Of a stretch of 39,500 nt of DNA, positions 29,992 to 39,421 are shown one piece after another. Location of the stretch: assembly GCA_947451205.1 (NCBI GenBank), contig CANFZL010000002.1:1-39500 (forward strand). Direction: 5' to 3'. Source of the stretch: Comamonadaceae bacterium. Its GTDB lineage: Bacteria > Pseudomonadota > Gammaproteobacteria > Burkholderiales > Burkholderiaceae_C. The number at the start of each line of letters is the position of its first letter. Position 1 is the stretch's first letter. The notes beneath the pieces were generated by a model. The model was given only the letters and a program-made list of their open reading frames with translations. It did not search any database and was not told the origin of the DNA. The position numbers and the translations under genes were made by a program.

Positions 29992-32291
29992 GCGACGGTG
30001 AGTTGCTCGCCAATCGGCAGTCGGCGGATGCGTTTTCCGGTGGCCGCGAAGATCGCATTGCACAAGGCTGGAGCAATCGGCGGCAGGCCGGGTTCACCCA
30101 CACCGCCGGGCGCGACGCTGTAGTCGGCAGGCGCGAAGTGCACACGAATCTCCCGGGGTGCTTCGTTGTGGCGCAGCATCGCGTGGTCGTTGAAGTTGCT
30201 TTGCACAACCTTGCCGTCCTTGAACGTGATTTCTCCGTGCTTGGCCAAGCCCAGCCCCATGATGACGGCACCTTCGAGCTGCGAGCGGATGCGCTCCGGA
30301 TTGGCCTGCGGGCCACAGTCCACAGCAGAGTCGACAGCGATGATGCGTAAACCGCCCTTGGCGTCTACTTCGACCTCCACTACCGTGGCAACGTAGGTCA
30401 TGAACGAGTAAGCGACTGCGATGCCTAAGCCCCTTCCTTTAGGCAACTTGCGCCCCCATTTGGCGCCTGCTGCCGCCAGCCGAACCACCCGTGCCATGCG
30501 GCCGGTGTCGATTGGGTAGCGCTCGGGGGACTCGCCATAGTTGGTTTGATCTGACAGCGTACGCGGGTCGATTCGGCGGGCAGGCCCGATCAATTCCAGC
30601 AGATAGTCTTTCGGGTCGCGCTTGGCCTCAGCCGCCAACTCGCTGACAAAGCTTTGCACCGCAAAAGCATGTGGAATGTTGTAGACCGAGCGAAACCAGC
30701 CGATGCGTGTGTGGGCTTCTGCGACTGGCGTTTCGATCCGGACGTTGGGAATCTGGAACGGCACGTTGATCGCCGTCATGCCCATCTCAAACGGCTGCAG
30801 TGTGTTGGAACCCAGTACAAAGGTCGAGCTGATGGAGGGTGCTGCGGAGCGGTGCAGCCAGGCGGTGGGTTTGCCCTTGGCGTCGAGCGCGCTTTCCAAG
30901 TGCTCCACGGCCACCGTGTGGAAGTAATCGTGGTGGATGTCATCCTCACGCGTCCATTGCAGCTTGACCGGTGTGCCGCCCAGGGCTTGCGACACCAGAG
31001 CCGCTTCGGCGATGAAGTCGAATTTGGACTTGCGCCCAAAGCCGCCACCCAGCAGCGTGACGTTCAAAGTGACCTGCTCGGGCTTGAGGCCTAGTTTTTG
31101 TGCCACAAAATCTCTTGCGCCCTGCGGAGCCTGTGTGGGCGCCCAAATCTCGCAGCGGTTGTTGACAATGCGGGCGGTCGCCACCGGTGGCTCCATCGTC
31201 GCATGGGCCACGTGGGGCAGGTAGTACTCGGCCTGCACGCGTCGCGTAGATTTCGCCAGTGCGGCGGTCGTGTCGCCGTCATTGCGCATGGCCTTGGCGG
31301 GTTGGCGGGCGGAGGCTTCTAGCGTGGCTTTGTAGGCCACTGAGTCGTAACTGGCGTGTGCCCCGTCTTCCCATTCAAGCACCAAAGCCTCACGGCCCTT
31401 GATGGCTGACCAAGTGTTGCTCGCGACCACGGCCACACCGCCCAGTGGGTGGTGGTTGGCCGGCAGCGGGGTGCTTTTGAGTTCAATCACGCGCAAGACG
31501 CCAGGCACTTTCAAGGCCTTAGCGGCGTCGAAACGTTTGAGCTTGCCGCCCAGCACGGGCGGGCGGGCCACCACTGCGTAAACCATCCCGTCAAGCCGAA
31601 TGTCGGTGCCGTAGACAGCTCGACCGCGCACGATGTCGGCGCCGTCAATCGATGGCGTGTTGCCCTTGCCGATGTAGCGAAACTGCGCCGGTGTTTTCAA
31701 CTTCAGGTTGGCACGGGCAGGTACGGGCAGTGCGGCGGCTGCCACAGCGACCTCGCCGAAGCCGAGCTTGCGACCGCTGGGCAGGTGCACCAGTTCGTGG
31801 TTGCGTGCTTGTACTTCGCCCACCGGCACGCTCCAGCGCGCGGCGGCGGCGGCCTCCAGCATGGCGCGTGCAGCGGCGCCAACGCGGCGCAGCGGCTCCA
31901 TTGAGTGGCGCAGGCTGCGCGAGCCGTCGGTGTTTTGGTTGCCGTAGCGGGCTTCGTCGCCCAAGGCTTGCACCACCTTGACGCGCGTCAGGTCGGCTTC
32001 GAGTTCATCGGCCACCACCATGGTGAAGCTGGTGCGCACGCCTTGGCCCATCTCGGAGCGATGACACACCACGGAGACCACGCCTGCGGCATCAATCGAG
32101 ACAAAAACCAGCGGATCGTCCACCAGTCCGCCCGGCATGCCGTCGCCACCGTACTTGACTTCTTTGGCTGCGGCTGCAGTTTGCGCGAAGACGTTGCCGG
32201 CGTTGCCGACGGCCAGAATCAAACCACCGGCGCCCATGCTTTTGAGCCAAGTGCGGCGGGCCGAGTTGTCGAGGTTGAGGACCTTGTTCAT
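29988..32291 (-). CDS. iorB: Molybdopterin-binding aldehyde/isoquinoline oxidoreductase large subunit (IorB-like), Tat-exported
   Basis: The ATG at 32291 overlaps the iorA stop by 4 bases. An upstream in-frame Met exists but only as a shadow of iorA. The 767-residue precursor carries a twin-arginine signal ([14 protein letters not shown], Arg12-Arg13). The xanthine-oxidase-type Moco fold follows, with the [18 protein letters not shown] region, GGGFGRKS, and the catalytic Glu in the C-terminal [10 protein letters not shown]. IorB-type enzymes hydroxylate N-heterocycles or oxidise aldehydes and pass electrons to the 2Fe-2S subunit. No cytochrome or XdhC-type maturase gene is adjacent. The substrate cannot be read from sequence. 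Confidence 0.92.
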   Translation of the reverse strand: MNKVLNLDNSARRTWLKSMGAGGLILAVGNAGNVFAQTAAAAKEVKYGGDGMPGGLVDDPLVFVSIDAAGVVSVVCHRSEMGQGVRTSFTMVVADELEADLTRVKVVQALGDEARYGNQNTDGSRSLRHSMEPLRRVGAAARAMLEAAAAARWSVPVGEVQARNHELVHLPSGRKLGFGEVAVAAAALPVPARANLKLKTPAQFRYIGKGNTPSIDGADIVRGRAVYGTDIRLDGMVYAVVARPPVLGGKLKRFDAAKALKVPGVLRVIELKSTPLPANHHPLGGVAVVASNTWSAIKGREALVLEWEDGAHASYDSVAYKATLEASARQPAKAMRNDGDTTAALAKSTRRVQAEYYLPHVAHATMEPPVATARIVNNRCEIWAPTQAPQGARDFVAQKLGLKPEQVTLNVTLLGGGFGRKSKFDFIAEAALVSQALGGTPVKLQWTREDDIHHDYFHTVAVEHLESALDAKGKPTAWLHRSAAPSISSTFVLGSNTLQPFEMGMTAINVPFQIPNVRIETPVAEAHTRIGWFRSVYNIPHAFAVQSFVSELAAEAKRDPKDYLLELIGPARRIDPRTLSDQTNYGESPERYPIDTGRMARVVRLAAAGAKWGRKLPKGRGLGIAVAYSFMTYVATVVEVEVDAKGGLRIIAVDSAVDCGPQANPERIRSQLEGAVIMGLGLAKHGEITFKDGKVVQSNFNDHAMLRHNEAPREIRVHFAPADYSVAPGGVGEPGLPPIAPALCNAIFAATGKRIRRLPIGEQLTVA

Positions 32292-32755
32292 GACTTGGCT
32301 CCCAGCTGAGCAGAGACCTGCTTGATGGCTGTGCGGATACGGGTGTAGGTGCCGCAGCGGCAAATATTGCCACTCATCGCCTCGTCAATATCGCTGTCCG
32401 TGGGTTTCGGATTACTTTTGAGCAGGGCCACTGCCGACATGACTTGGCCGCCTTGGCAATAGCCGCATTGCGGCACGTTGGCCGCTATCCACGCGGCCTG
32501 CACGGCAGCACCCAGCGTGTCCGACTCCAAGTGTTCAATGGTGGTGATGTGCTGGCCAACAGCGGCAGACACCGGCAGCACGCAAGAGCGCACGGCTTCG
32601 CCGCCCATGTGCACGGTGCAAGCGCCGCAGAGCCCAGCGCCGCAGCCAAATTTGGTGCCCATCATGCCCAGTTCGTCGCGCAGTGCCCAGAGCAACGGCA
32701 TGTCCGGCGGCACATCGACATTGACTTGTCGGTTGTTGATATCAAGCGTGATCAT
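32288..32755 (-). CDS. iorA: 2Fe-2S subunit of isoquinoline/aldehyde oxidoreductase (IorA-like)
   Basis: The 155-residue protein has the two-cluster layout of the xanthine oxidase family small subunit. The plant-type cluster uses Cys38, Cys43, Cys46 and Cys58 ([16 protein letters not shown]). The second cluster uses Cys97, Cys100, Cys132 and Cys134 (CGYCQGG and ICRCG). It relays electrons from the molybdenum site of IorB. It lacks a signal peptide, so if the complex is periplasmic it would be carried by the Tat signal of IorB. An AGGA lies about 10 bases before the start. It is divergent from the P-type ATPase gene. Confidence 0.95.
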   Translation of the reverse strand: MITLDINNRQVNVDVPPDMPLLWALRDELGMMGTKFGCGAGLCGACTVHMGGEAVRSCVLPVSAAVGQHITTIEHLESDTLGAAVQAAWIAANVPQCGYCQGGQVMSAVALLKSNPKPTDSDIDEAMSGNICRCGTYTRIRTAIKQVSAQLGAKS

Positions 32756-32910
32756 GTTTTGGAAGTCCTATCGGTGAGTCAACTTAAAAGTAGTACCCGG
32801 TAGTTAAACACCATAGGGATAACCCTTCATGAATAACTGGAAATATTGCATTTGAGTTTGGTGAGCATCAGAGCCCATAAGGTTGTTCCAGCCAGCGATC
32901 TGTGATGGCT

Positions 32911-32924
32911 TTGACGCACATCAA
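32911..32924. promoter_or_regulatory. FNR/Anr-like box upstream of the P-type ATPase gene
   Basis: The sequence TTGACGCACATCAA differs at one position from the FNR consensus TTGAT-N4-ATCAA. It lies about 100 bases before the ATPase start and about 155 bases before the divergent iorA start. It could serve either gene, but it is closer to the ATPase. The TTGACG could also be read as a -35 element. There is no convincing -10 to fix the arrangement. Confidence 0.55.
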
Positions 32925-33019
32925 ACGCCAGTGTTCATTCTTCGGGAACCATCGTCGACGGCGTGTTGCGTGAGGTTCTGAGTCCTTCAGAGCAGTGGCT
33001 CGCTGGAAAGGATGTCGCC

Positions 33020-35581
33020 ATGTCCGGCAAACCCAACGTCATGCCAACTTATTGGGGCTTACCGGCAGATCAGTTGATGGCAGAACTGAAAACGGATGCT
33101 GGTGGTCTGTCTCAGCGCGAAGCTCATCTTCGCTTAAAACGCGACGGGCCGAATACGCTCAAAGCGTTGAAAAAAGCCACTGCGCTGGGGCTGTTGTTGA
33201 GCCAGTTTAAAAGTCCGTTGGTGCTGATTCTGATCGTCGCTTCCGGCATCTCCTTGGCCGCCTCTGAGTGGGTTGACGCGGGCGTGGTGCTGGCCATCGT
33301 CTTGGGCAGCACCATGCTCGGCTTCACGCAAGAGTTCATCGCTGGCAACGCGATTGAAAAGCTGCGCTCACAGGTCACAGTGCACTCCAAAGTGCTGCGC
33401 AACGGGCTGCTGAAAATCGTGCCGTCGCACCAATTGGTGCCGGGCGACATCGTGCTGCTGTCGGCCGGCAGCCTGATTCCCGCTGATGCGGTTCTGCTCG
33501 AAGCCAAGGACTTTTTTGTCAATCAAGCCGTGCTGACGGGCGAGACTTTTCCGGTCGAAAAAATGCCGGGCAAGGTGGCTGTAAAAGCCAGTTTGGCCGA
33601 GCGCAGCAACTGCGTTTTCATGGGCACCAGCGTCAACAGCGGCACGGCGCAGGCCTTGATCGTGCAGACCGGCAAGGCCAGTGTTTTTGGGCAGATTGCC
33701 GACAAGCTGGCCTTGCGGCCTCAGCTGACAGAGTTCGAGCGCGGTATCCACCGCTTCGGCTACTTGCTGACCCGCATCATGCTGGCGATGGTCGTGGGGG
33801 TGGTGGCCATCAATATCTTCATGGCCAAGCCGCCGGTGGCTTCGCTGCTGTTTGCGCTGGCCTTGGCGGTGGGTTTGACGCCCGAGTTATTGCCGGCGAT
33901 TGTCAGCATCACGCTGTCGCACGGTGCCAAGCGCATGGCCAAGCTGGGCGTGATCGTGCGGAGGCTCAACTCGATCGAAAACCTCGGCAGCATGGACGTT
34001 TTGTGCACCGACAAGACCGGTACGTTGACAGCTGGCGTGGTGGCGCTGGACGCGGCAGTGGATGCCCTTGGCCAGCCCAGCCCAGCGGTGCTGCAGCTCG
34101 CGGGCCTGAATGCGCAGTTTCAGTCGGGCTTGACGAACCCGCTGGATGATGCCGTGCTGGCGGCTGTGAAGCAGGCTGGACTCAAGCTTGATACAGAGAA
34201 AAAAGTGGACGAAATTCCGTACGACTTTGTCCGCAAGTGTTTGTCGGTGGTTGTCGCGCATGAGGATGCTGGGTCAGCAGGTTGCACGCTGATCACCAAA
34301 GGCGCGCTCGACAAAATTCTGGCCCTGTGCATCAGCCTTGATGGTGATGCGGCGACGCCGCTCGATGACGCCCTGCGTTCCAACATTGAATCGCGTTATG
34401 ACGCCTGGAGTGCGCAGGGCTACCGCGTGCTGGGTGTAGCTTGGCGACGTGTGGAGGCGCGCAGCGGCTCGTACACGCGCGCAGACGAATGCGGCTTGTG
34501 CTTCGCTGGTTTTCTGCTCTTCATGGACCCACCCAAGGCCGACGTGCGACAAACCATTTTGGATTTGGCGCAGCGCGGGGTGGCGCTCAAAATCATCACC
34601 GGCGACAACCGCAAGGTGGCGCGGCATGTGGCCGAAGCCGTCAATCTGCCGGTCATCACTGTGATGACTGGCCGCGAGTTAAACGACATGGGCGACGAGG
34701 CGCTGATGCATGCGGCCGCACGCACCACCTTGTTCGCCGAGGTCGACCCGAACCAAAAAGAGCGCATCATCTTGGCGCTCCAAAAAAGCGGCCACGTGGT
34801 CGGCTACATGGGCGACGGCATCAATGACGCGCTGGCGTTGCACGCCGCCGACGTCGGCATCTCGGTGGACACAGCGGTCGATGTGGCCAAGGACGCGGCG
34901 GATTTTTTATTGCTGCGCAAAGATCTGGGCATCTTGCGGCTCGGCATCGACGAAGGCCGCAGGACCTTTGCCAACACGCTCAAGTACATCCTCACCACCA
35001 TCAGCGCTAACTTCGGCAACATGTTCAGCATGGCTATCGCGTCCATCTTTTTGCCGTTCCTGCCGCTGCTGGCGTCACAGATTTTGTTAAATAATTTTCT
35101 GGCAGACATTCCCGCTACCGCGATCGCCAGTGACCGGGTTGACCCGGAATGGGTGGCCAAGCCGCGCCGCTGGGACACGGGTTTTATTCGCGACTACATG
35201 GTGCGCTTTGGGTTGATCAGCTCACTGTTCGACATGCTGACTTTTGGCGCGCTGCTGTGGTTGTTCCGTGCCTCGCCAGAAGAGTTCCGTACGGGCTGGT
35301 TTTTAGAGTCGCTGTTGACCGAACTGGTGATCGCGCTGGTGGTGCGCACGCGCAGGCCTTTCTACCGCAGCCGACCCGGCAACCTGTTGTTGGGCAGCAG
35401 CGCCTGCATCATCGTGCTGGCCTTGATGTTGCCGTATCTGCCCTTCAGTTCGATCTTTGGTTTTGTACCACTGCCGGCGCCGCTGGTGCTGGCGATGATT
35501 GGGCTGACCGCTGCCTACGTGGTGGTGGTTGAGTTGGCTAAGAAGTCGTTCTATGGGCGCGCGGAAAATGCCAACCGGTAA
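33020..35581 (+). CDS. P-type cation ATPase, MgtA/type IIIB-like (probable Mg2+ importer)
   Basis: The ATG at 33020 was chosen because GGAAAGGA ends 7 bases upstream; a GTG at 32963 is in frame but lacks a ribosome site. The 853-residue protein has the complete P-type ATPase set: actuator TGET (Thr173), phosphorylation site CTDKTGTLT (Asp331), nucleotide-domain KGALDKI and hinge GDGINDAL (near 598-605). It also has N- and C-terminal membrane helices. The segments GLNAQFQSGLTNPLDDAVL and LLNNFLADIPATAIASDRVDPEW resemble MgtA/MgtB rather than Ca2+ or K+ pumps. Mg2+ import is therefore likely but not proven. An FNR-like box lies upstream, suggesting oxygen-responsive expression. Confidence 0.9.
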   Translation: MSGKPNVMPTYWGLPADQLMAELKTDAGGLSQREAHLRLKRDGPNTLKALKKATALGLLLSQFKSPLVLILIVASGISLAASEWVDAGVVLAIVLGSTMLGFTQEFIAGNAIEKLRSQVTVHSKVLRNGLLKIVPSHQLVPGDIVLLSAGSLIPADAVLLEAKDFFVNQAVLTGETFPVEKMPGKVAVKASLAERSNCVFMGTSVNSGTAQALIVQTGKASVFGQIADKLALRPQLTEFERGIHRFGYLLTRIMLAMVVGVVAINIFMAKPPVASLLFALALAVGLTPELLPAIVSITLSHGAKRMAKLGVIVRRLNSIENLGSMDVLCTDKTGTLTAGVVALDAAVDALGQPSPAVLQLAGLNAQFQSGLTNPLDDAVLAAVKQAGLKLDTEKKVDEIPYDFVRKCLSVVVAHEDAGSAGCTLITKGALDKILALCISLDGDAATPLDDALRSNIESRYDAWSAQGYRVLGVAWRRVEARSGSYTRADECGLCFAGFLLFMDPPKADVRQTILDLAQRGVALKIITGDNRKVARHVAEAVNLPVITVMTGRELNDMGDEALMHAAARTTLFAEVDPNQKERIILALQKSGHVVGYMGDGINDALALHAADVGISVDTAVDVAKDAADFLLLRKDLGILRLGIDEGRRTFANTLKYILTTISANFGNMFSMAIASIFLPFLPLLASQILLNNFLADIPATAIASDRVDPEWVAKPRRWDTGFIRDYMVRFGLISSLFDMLTFGALLWLFRASPEEFRTGWFLESLLTELVIALVVRTRRPFYRSRPGNLLLGSSACIIVLALMLPYLPFSSIFGFVPLPAPLVLAMIGLTAAYVVVVELAKKSFYGRAENANR

Positions 35582-35606
35582 CGCCAGCAGCTAGCCTCAA
35601 CATGTC

Positions 35607-35684
35607 CGTCACTGCGAGCGAAGCGTGGCAGTCCAGGAGCCTGAATTCGCAGTCATGGATGGCCGCGCTGCGCTCGCCATGACG
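35607..35684. repeat. Intergenic palindromic repeat with 29-bp imperfect arms
   Basis: The left arm begins CGTCACTGCGAGCGAAGCG at 35607-35635. The right arm at 35656-35684 reads, as its reverse complement, CGTCATGGCGAGCGCAGCG. The arms match at most of their 29 positions around a 20-base centre. GTCA-TGCGAGCGAAGCG palindromes of this style recur between genes in many bacteria as small REP/MITE-like units. It lies between two same-strand genes. Only one copy was noticed in this window. Confidence 0.7.
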
Positions 35685-35740
35685 GCGTGTCGTCATCGTT
35701 TGTTACGATGGCCGGCTACTTTGAAACCGAAAGATTGCCC

Positions 35741-36211
35741 ATGATTTATGTCACGCTCAAACTCGCTCACGTCCTCGCCATCATTGTTTGGATTGGCGGC
35801 ATGGTGTTTGCGCATTTCTTTTTGCGTCCAGCCGTGATGAGTTTAGAAGTGCCTGAGCGTGTGCGCGTGATGCATGAAGTTTTGCGGCGCTTCTTCAACG
35901 CGGTGTCTGTCGCCGTGTTGGTGACGCTGGCGACTGGTCTGTGGATGATCGGCCGCGTTGCTAAACAAGTGGTGCAAAGCGGCGGTAGTTTTTCGATGCC
36001 CTTGAGCTGGACACTCATGGCGAGTTTCGGCATCTTGATGATGCTGATTTTTGCGCACATCCGCTTTGCCTTGTTCAAGCGCCTGAGCCGTGCCGTTCAG
36101 GCCGCTGACTGGGCTGCCGGTGCTGCCGCTTTGGCATCTATCCGCACTTGGGTGGCAGTGAACTTGGGCTTGGGCGTCCTCATTGTGGTCATCGTCACCC
36201 TGCTGGTTTAA
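35741..36211 (+). CDS. CopD-like four-helix membrane protein
   Basis: The ATG at 35741 was taken because the hydrophobic protein starts cleanly there (MIYVTLKLAHVLAIIVWIGG). An upstream in-frame Met has no better ribosome site. The 156-residue product has about four membrane helices, with His9 in the first and an IGGMVFAHFFLRPAVM loop. This resembles the CopD/DUF2269-type integral membrane proteins of proteobacteria. A role in copper or haem handling has been suggested for CopD relatives, but nothing here shows the function. It is not adjacent to the copper genes of the mof operon. The preceding gap contains the palindromic repeat. Confidence 0.75.
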   Translation: MIYVTLKLAHVLAIIVWIGGMVFAHFFLRPAVMSLEVPERVRVMHEVLRRFFNAVSVAVLVTLATGLWMIGRVAKQVVQSGGSFSMPLSWTLMASFGILMMLIFAHIRFALFKRLSRAVQAADWAAGAAALASIRTWVAVNLGLGVLIVVIVTLLV

Positions 36212-36214
36212 GCC

Positions 36215-36856
36215 TCAGGGGGAGGGTGCTGCGTTGTTCTCGTCAGAGCCGTTTCGAGTCGACGCCATCCAGGCGATCAGCGACGAGCGCATGGCTTCTT
36301 CCACCGACATATCCAGCGGCGTGACCCAGCTGCGCGGTACAAACACGGTGTAACCACCGATCATGTAGCCCATCGGCAAATACACCGCCACGTTGTCGGG
36401 AATGTCCAACCCAGCAGGTAAACCGTGGGTGTTAGGCCGGGTGATGAGACCCACAATCGCCAAAGCATGACCCGGCATGCGCAAGGACACCACTTGCTGT
36501 GGGTTGGATTTTTGCGGCGAGAAGTAGTCGGCAAAATTTTTCAGCGAGTTGTAAATACTTTTGACGACTGGCAAGTTGGTCATGGGCAGCTCAACCCATG
36601 AAAACATCTTGGCCGTGAAGGGTTGTGAAATCAAAAATCCCAGCCCCAAAATCGCCAAAATACCCAACAAAATTCCCTGACCTGGCAGGTAAAAGTCTCC
36701 CATCAAGGGCTGCACAACGTGCATCGCGACGCTCTCTATCCACGACACGAACAGGTACAACACGTACACCGTGAGTGCCATCGGCAAAACGGCCATCAGA
36801 CCCCGGAAAAAATATTGGTACAGGCGTTTCATGGTGGCGTTGATGTGTGGGCTCAT
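36215..36856 (-). CDS. DUF502 family inner-membrane protein
   Basis: The 213-residue protein has two membrane segments (about 18-38 and 58-80). They are followed by the conserved soluble stretch with SIYNSLKNFADYF, GHALAIVGLITRPN and YLPMGYMIGGYTVFVPRSWV. This pattern is characteristic of the DUF502 family, widespread in proteobacteria and of unknown function. A second Met at 36832 (MKRLYQYFFRG) may be the true start, because conservation begins there. The gene is convergent with the CopD-like gene, with 3 bases between stops. Confidence 0.9.
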   Translation of the reverse strand: MSPHINATMKRLYQYFFRGLMAVLPMALTVYVLYLFVSWIESVAMHVVQPLMGDFYLPGQGILLGILAILGLGFLISQPFTAKMFSWVELPMTNLPVVKSIYNSLKNFADYFSPQKSNPQQVVSLRMPGHALAIVGLITRPNTHGLPAGLDIPDNVAVYLPMGYMIGGYTVFVPRSWVTPLDMSVEEAMRSSLIAWMASTRNGSDENNAAPSP

Positions 36857-36984
36857 GGGGTGGAAGTCTAACCATTGCGGATTAATCCTTATGTTCGTAT
36901 CCCGATGGCTGACTTCTGGCTGCTGACGCAGGTCCCAGCCGAAAGCGCAAAATACGGACCATCTGTAATTTAGACAAACCCCCT

Positions 36985-37236
36985 ATGACCGACGACCTGA
37001 ACCGAAAAAAAGAACTCAAAAAGATGGAACTGTGCGACTCATGCGCCGGCATTCAGCGCAACTGGCGCCGTGCCCCCGGCCATGCCGAGCTGGAGCAAGG
37101 CGAACACCGTCAGGAGAAACGCCCACACGGCTTGGTCACCATCACCAAGTACCGCTGCGACCGCTGCGGTACGGCGTGGGAGTACGAAAACAACAAGGTC
37201 GACATCAAAGCCGGTTGGTCGGTGGTGGGTCGGTAG
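36985..37236 (+). CDS. Small zinc-ribbon-like protein, function unknown
   Basis: The 83-residue protein has two CxxC pairs, Cys17/Cys20 and Cys58/Cys61. They lie about 38 residues apart and are separated by a charged, His/Glu/Arg-rich stretch. It ends in CGTAWEYENNKVDIKAGW, an arrangement expected of a zinc ribbon. The N-terminus is highly charged. There is no Shine-Dalgarno sequence before the ATG, and a second in-frame ATG at 37024 is possible. I do not recognise the family; nucleic-acid or protein binding are both open. It is divergent from the DUF502 gene. Confidence 0.7.
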   Translation: MTDDLNRKKELKKMELCDSCAGIQRNWRRAPGHAELEQGEHRQEKRPHGLVTITKYRCDRCGTAWEYENNKVDIKAGWSVVGR

Positions 37237-37251
37237 TCTGCGTTCATTTTT

Positions 37252-37296
37252 AAAATACGCATCATTTTTTGAGGTGTATTCTCTAAAATACACCTC
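37252..37296 (+). promoter_or_regulatory. Candidate operator of the fic gene: perfect palindrome plus extra half-site
   Basis: GAGGTGTATT (37271-37280) and AATACACCTC (37287-37296) form a perfect 10-bp palindrome with a 6-base centre, ending exactly at the ATG. A related half-site AAAATACGCATC (37252-37263) lies 33 bases upstream of AAAATACACCTC (37285-37296), about three helical turns away. TAAAAT at 37284-37289 could be a -10 element, which would place the transcript start at or next to the ATG (leaderless). Autoregulation by the Fic protein's own helix-turn-helix is possible. Confidence 0.65.
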
Positions 37297-38496
37297 ATGC
37301 CTGCTCCAGCCAAACCCACCAAGATGCCTTATATCTGGCAGCATCCCGGTTGGCCTGAACTCCATTTCGACGCGTCAGCCTTGCATCACGCCTTGGATGA
37401 AGCACGGCTTGAGCAGGGCAAATTGCTCGGGCTGTTAGACGCGATTGGCTTGCACAGCGCCACCGAGGTGGTGCGCGAATTGTGGGTTCATGAGGCCATG
37501 GCCACGGCAGCCATTGAGGGTGATGCACTGGACTTGTCGGCCGTGCGATCTTCGGTATCGCACCAGCTGGGGCTGCACGCGGTGCGCCAATCAAACCGTC
37601 ATGTAGATGGCTTGATTGATGTGATGCAAGACGCGACCCAAGGCCACCACGAGCCGCTCAGTGATGACCGGCTGTGGCGTTGGCAGTCGGCTCTGTTTCC
37701 AGGTGGTACCTCTGGCTTGCAGCGCATTGCTGTGGGCCGCTACCGTGATCATGCGCAAGCCATGGAAATTATCAGTGGCACTGCCGGTCGCGAGGAGGTG
37801 CACTATAGCGCGCCGCCCTCGACACAGGTGCCTGCTGAGATGCACCAATTTCTAAGCTGGTTTGAGTCGACGCGGCCGCAGGACAAGCTGGCTGTTAGCG
37901 CCCCGCCCACACTCAACGGACTGTTACGGGCCGGTTTGGCGCACCTGTGGTTTGAGTCGATTCACCCGTTTGAGGATGGCAATGGCCGACTCGGCCGTGC
38001 CATTGTGGACATGGCGATAGCGCAAGACATCAGTGCTCCAATGCGGGTCTTTGGCATGGCGCGGCAAATGCAAGCGCAGCGCTCGGCTTACTACGACGCT
38101 TTGAATGCGGCGCAGCGGGGCTCGTTGGATGTGACGCCCTGGCTGCAGTGGTTTGTTCAAACTTTTGCCCAGGCTTGCAGGGCCTCACAAGGCGTGGTAC
38201 GGCAAGCGCTCGATAAATCAGCTTTCAGGTTGCGGGCGGCCCAGTGCGGCTTGAGTGCGCGGCAAACCAAGGTCCTAGACCGCTTGCTGGAAGCCGGCAA
38301 CACGGAGCTCGGCGGAGGTTTTTTGGGCGGTATGACCACCGACAAATACAGCAAGATCACCAGTGCGTCTAAGGCCACAGCCTCGCGTGATCTGTCAGAC
38401 CTGCTGGCAAAAGGCTTGCTTCGGGTCGACGGTGTCGGCAAGGCAACGCGCTACGCCATCGCCATCGAGGAATGGCAGCAACCATCACCAACTTGA
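37297..38496 (+). CDS. Class II Fic-domain protein with C-terminal winged-helix domain
   Basis: The 399-residue protein opens with a DUF4172-like region (YIWQHPGWPELHFD). An inhibitory helix motif (S/T)xxxE(G/N) follows at Thr70-Gly75, placing it in class II, where inhibition is within the same chain. The Fic core motif HPFEDGNGRLGR starts at His223. A C-terminal region with TTDKYSKITSASKATASRDL looks like a winged helix. Fic enzymes usually AMPylate target proteins; the intact His and Glu74 suggest an active but auto-inhibited enzyme. No separate antitoxin gene is adjacent, as expected for class II. The upstream palindrome fits autoregulation. Confidence 0.93.
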   Translation: MPAPAKPTKMPYIWQHPGWPELHFDASALHHALDEARLEQGKLLGLLDAIGLHSATEVVRELWVHEAMATAAIEGDALDLSAVRSSVSHQLGLHAVRQSNRHVDGLIDVMQDATQGHHEPLSDDRLWRWQSALFPGGTSGLQRIAVGRYRDHAQAMEIISGTAGREEVHYSAPPSTQVPAEMHQFLSWFESTRPQDKLAVSAPPTLNGLLRAGLAHLWFESIHPFEDGNGRLGRAIVDMAIAQDISAPMRVFGMARQMQAQRSAYYDALNAAQRGSLDVTPWLQWFVQTFAQACRASQGVVRQALDKSAFRLRAAQCGLSARQTKVLDRLLEAGNTELGGGFLGGMTTDKYSKITSASKATASRDLSDLLAKGLLRVDGVGKATRYAIAIEEWQQPSPT

Positions 38497-38527
38497 ACAC
38501 TAACCCGCTGCGTGCACAATCCCCTCA

Positions 38528-39421
38528 ATGAAAGCTCCCCCCAGACTGCAATCCCTCATGGAAGAGGGCCTGATCGACACGGTTGTGCGCCAGCTCATGA
38601 GCGGCAAAGAGGCGATGGTTTACGTGGTTCGCTGCGGCGACGAGACGCGCTGCGCCAAGATCTACAAAGAGGCCACCAACCGCAGCTTTCGCCAAGCCGT
38701 TGACTACACCGAGAACCGCAAGGTCAAAAACTCTAGGCAGGCGCGCGCCATGGCCAAAGGCAGCAAGTTTGGCCGGCAAGCCCAAGAAGCCGCCTGGCAA
38801 AGTGCCGAGGTCGACGCCCTTTATCGACTCGCCGCTGCTGGCGTGCGCGTGCCGCAGCCGTATAACTTTCACGACGGCGTGCTATTGATGGAGCTGGTGA
38901 CCGACGCCCACGGCGACGCCGCCCCGCGCCTCAATGACGTGGCTTTCAGCCGCGAACAAGCTTTGAAGCACCACGCCACGCTGATCGGCGAGGTGGTGCG
39001 CATGCTCTGCGCGGGTGTGGTGCATGGCGACCTGTCGGAGTTCAACATTCTGCTGGCGCATGTTCACGCTGAGGGCCATGCTGAAGATGGCTCTGAAGGC
39101 GAAGATGTGCCGGTGATCATTGACTTGCCGCAGGCGGTCGACGCTGCGGGCAACAACCACGCCCAGCGCATGCTGATGCGCGACGTCGCCAACCTGCGCG
39201 ATTTCTTTGGTCAATTTGCTCCTGAGTTGCTGAAGACCCAATACGGCCCCGAGTTGTGGAGCCTGTACCAAAGTGGTTTGCTGAGCAACGACACGCCGCT
39301 GACTGGCCGTTACCAGCGTATTGAGGGCGACGTCGACATGCAAGCCGTGATGCGCGAGATTGACGACGCACGGGCCGAAGACGCGGCGCGGCGCTTGCGG
39401 ATGCAGACTGCGGCGAACTAA
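38528..39421 (+). CDS. RIO-family serine protein kinase
   Basis: The 297-residue protein has the RIO1-type core: a nucleotide loop SGKEAMVY near 25-32, Lys44 in CAKIYKEA, the catalytic loop VVHGDLSEFNIL with Asp168 and Asn173, and the metal-binding IIDLPQAVD with Asp199. RIO kinases in archaea and eukaryotes act in ribosome maturation; the bacterial role is less clear. Between catalytic loop and metal site there is an extra His/Glu/Asp-rich stretch of about 18 residues (177-194). The C-terminal tail is helical and charged. The gene follows fic on the same strand by 31 bases. Confidence 0.92.
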   Translation: MKAPPRLQSLMEEGLIDTVVRQLMSGKEAMVYVVRCGDETRCAKIYKEATNRSFRQAVDYTENRKVKNSRQARAMAKGSKFGRQAQEAAWQSAEVDALYRLAAAGVRVPQPYNFHDGVLLMELVTDAHGDAAPRLNDVAFSREQALKHHATLIGEVVRMLCAGVVHGDLSEFNILLAHVHAEGHAEDGSEGEDVPVIIDLPQAVDAAGNNHAQRMLMRDVANLRDFFGQFAPELLKTQYGPELWSLYQSGLLSNDTPLTGRYQRIEGDVDMQAVMREIDDARAEDAARRLRMQTAAN

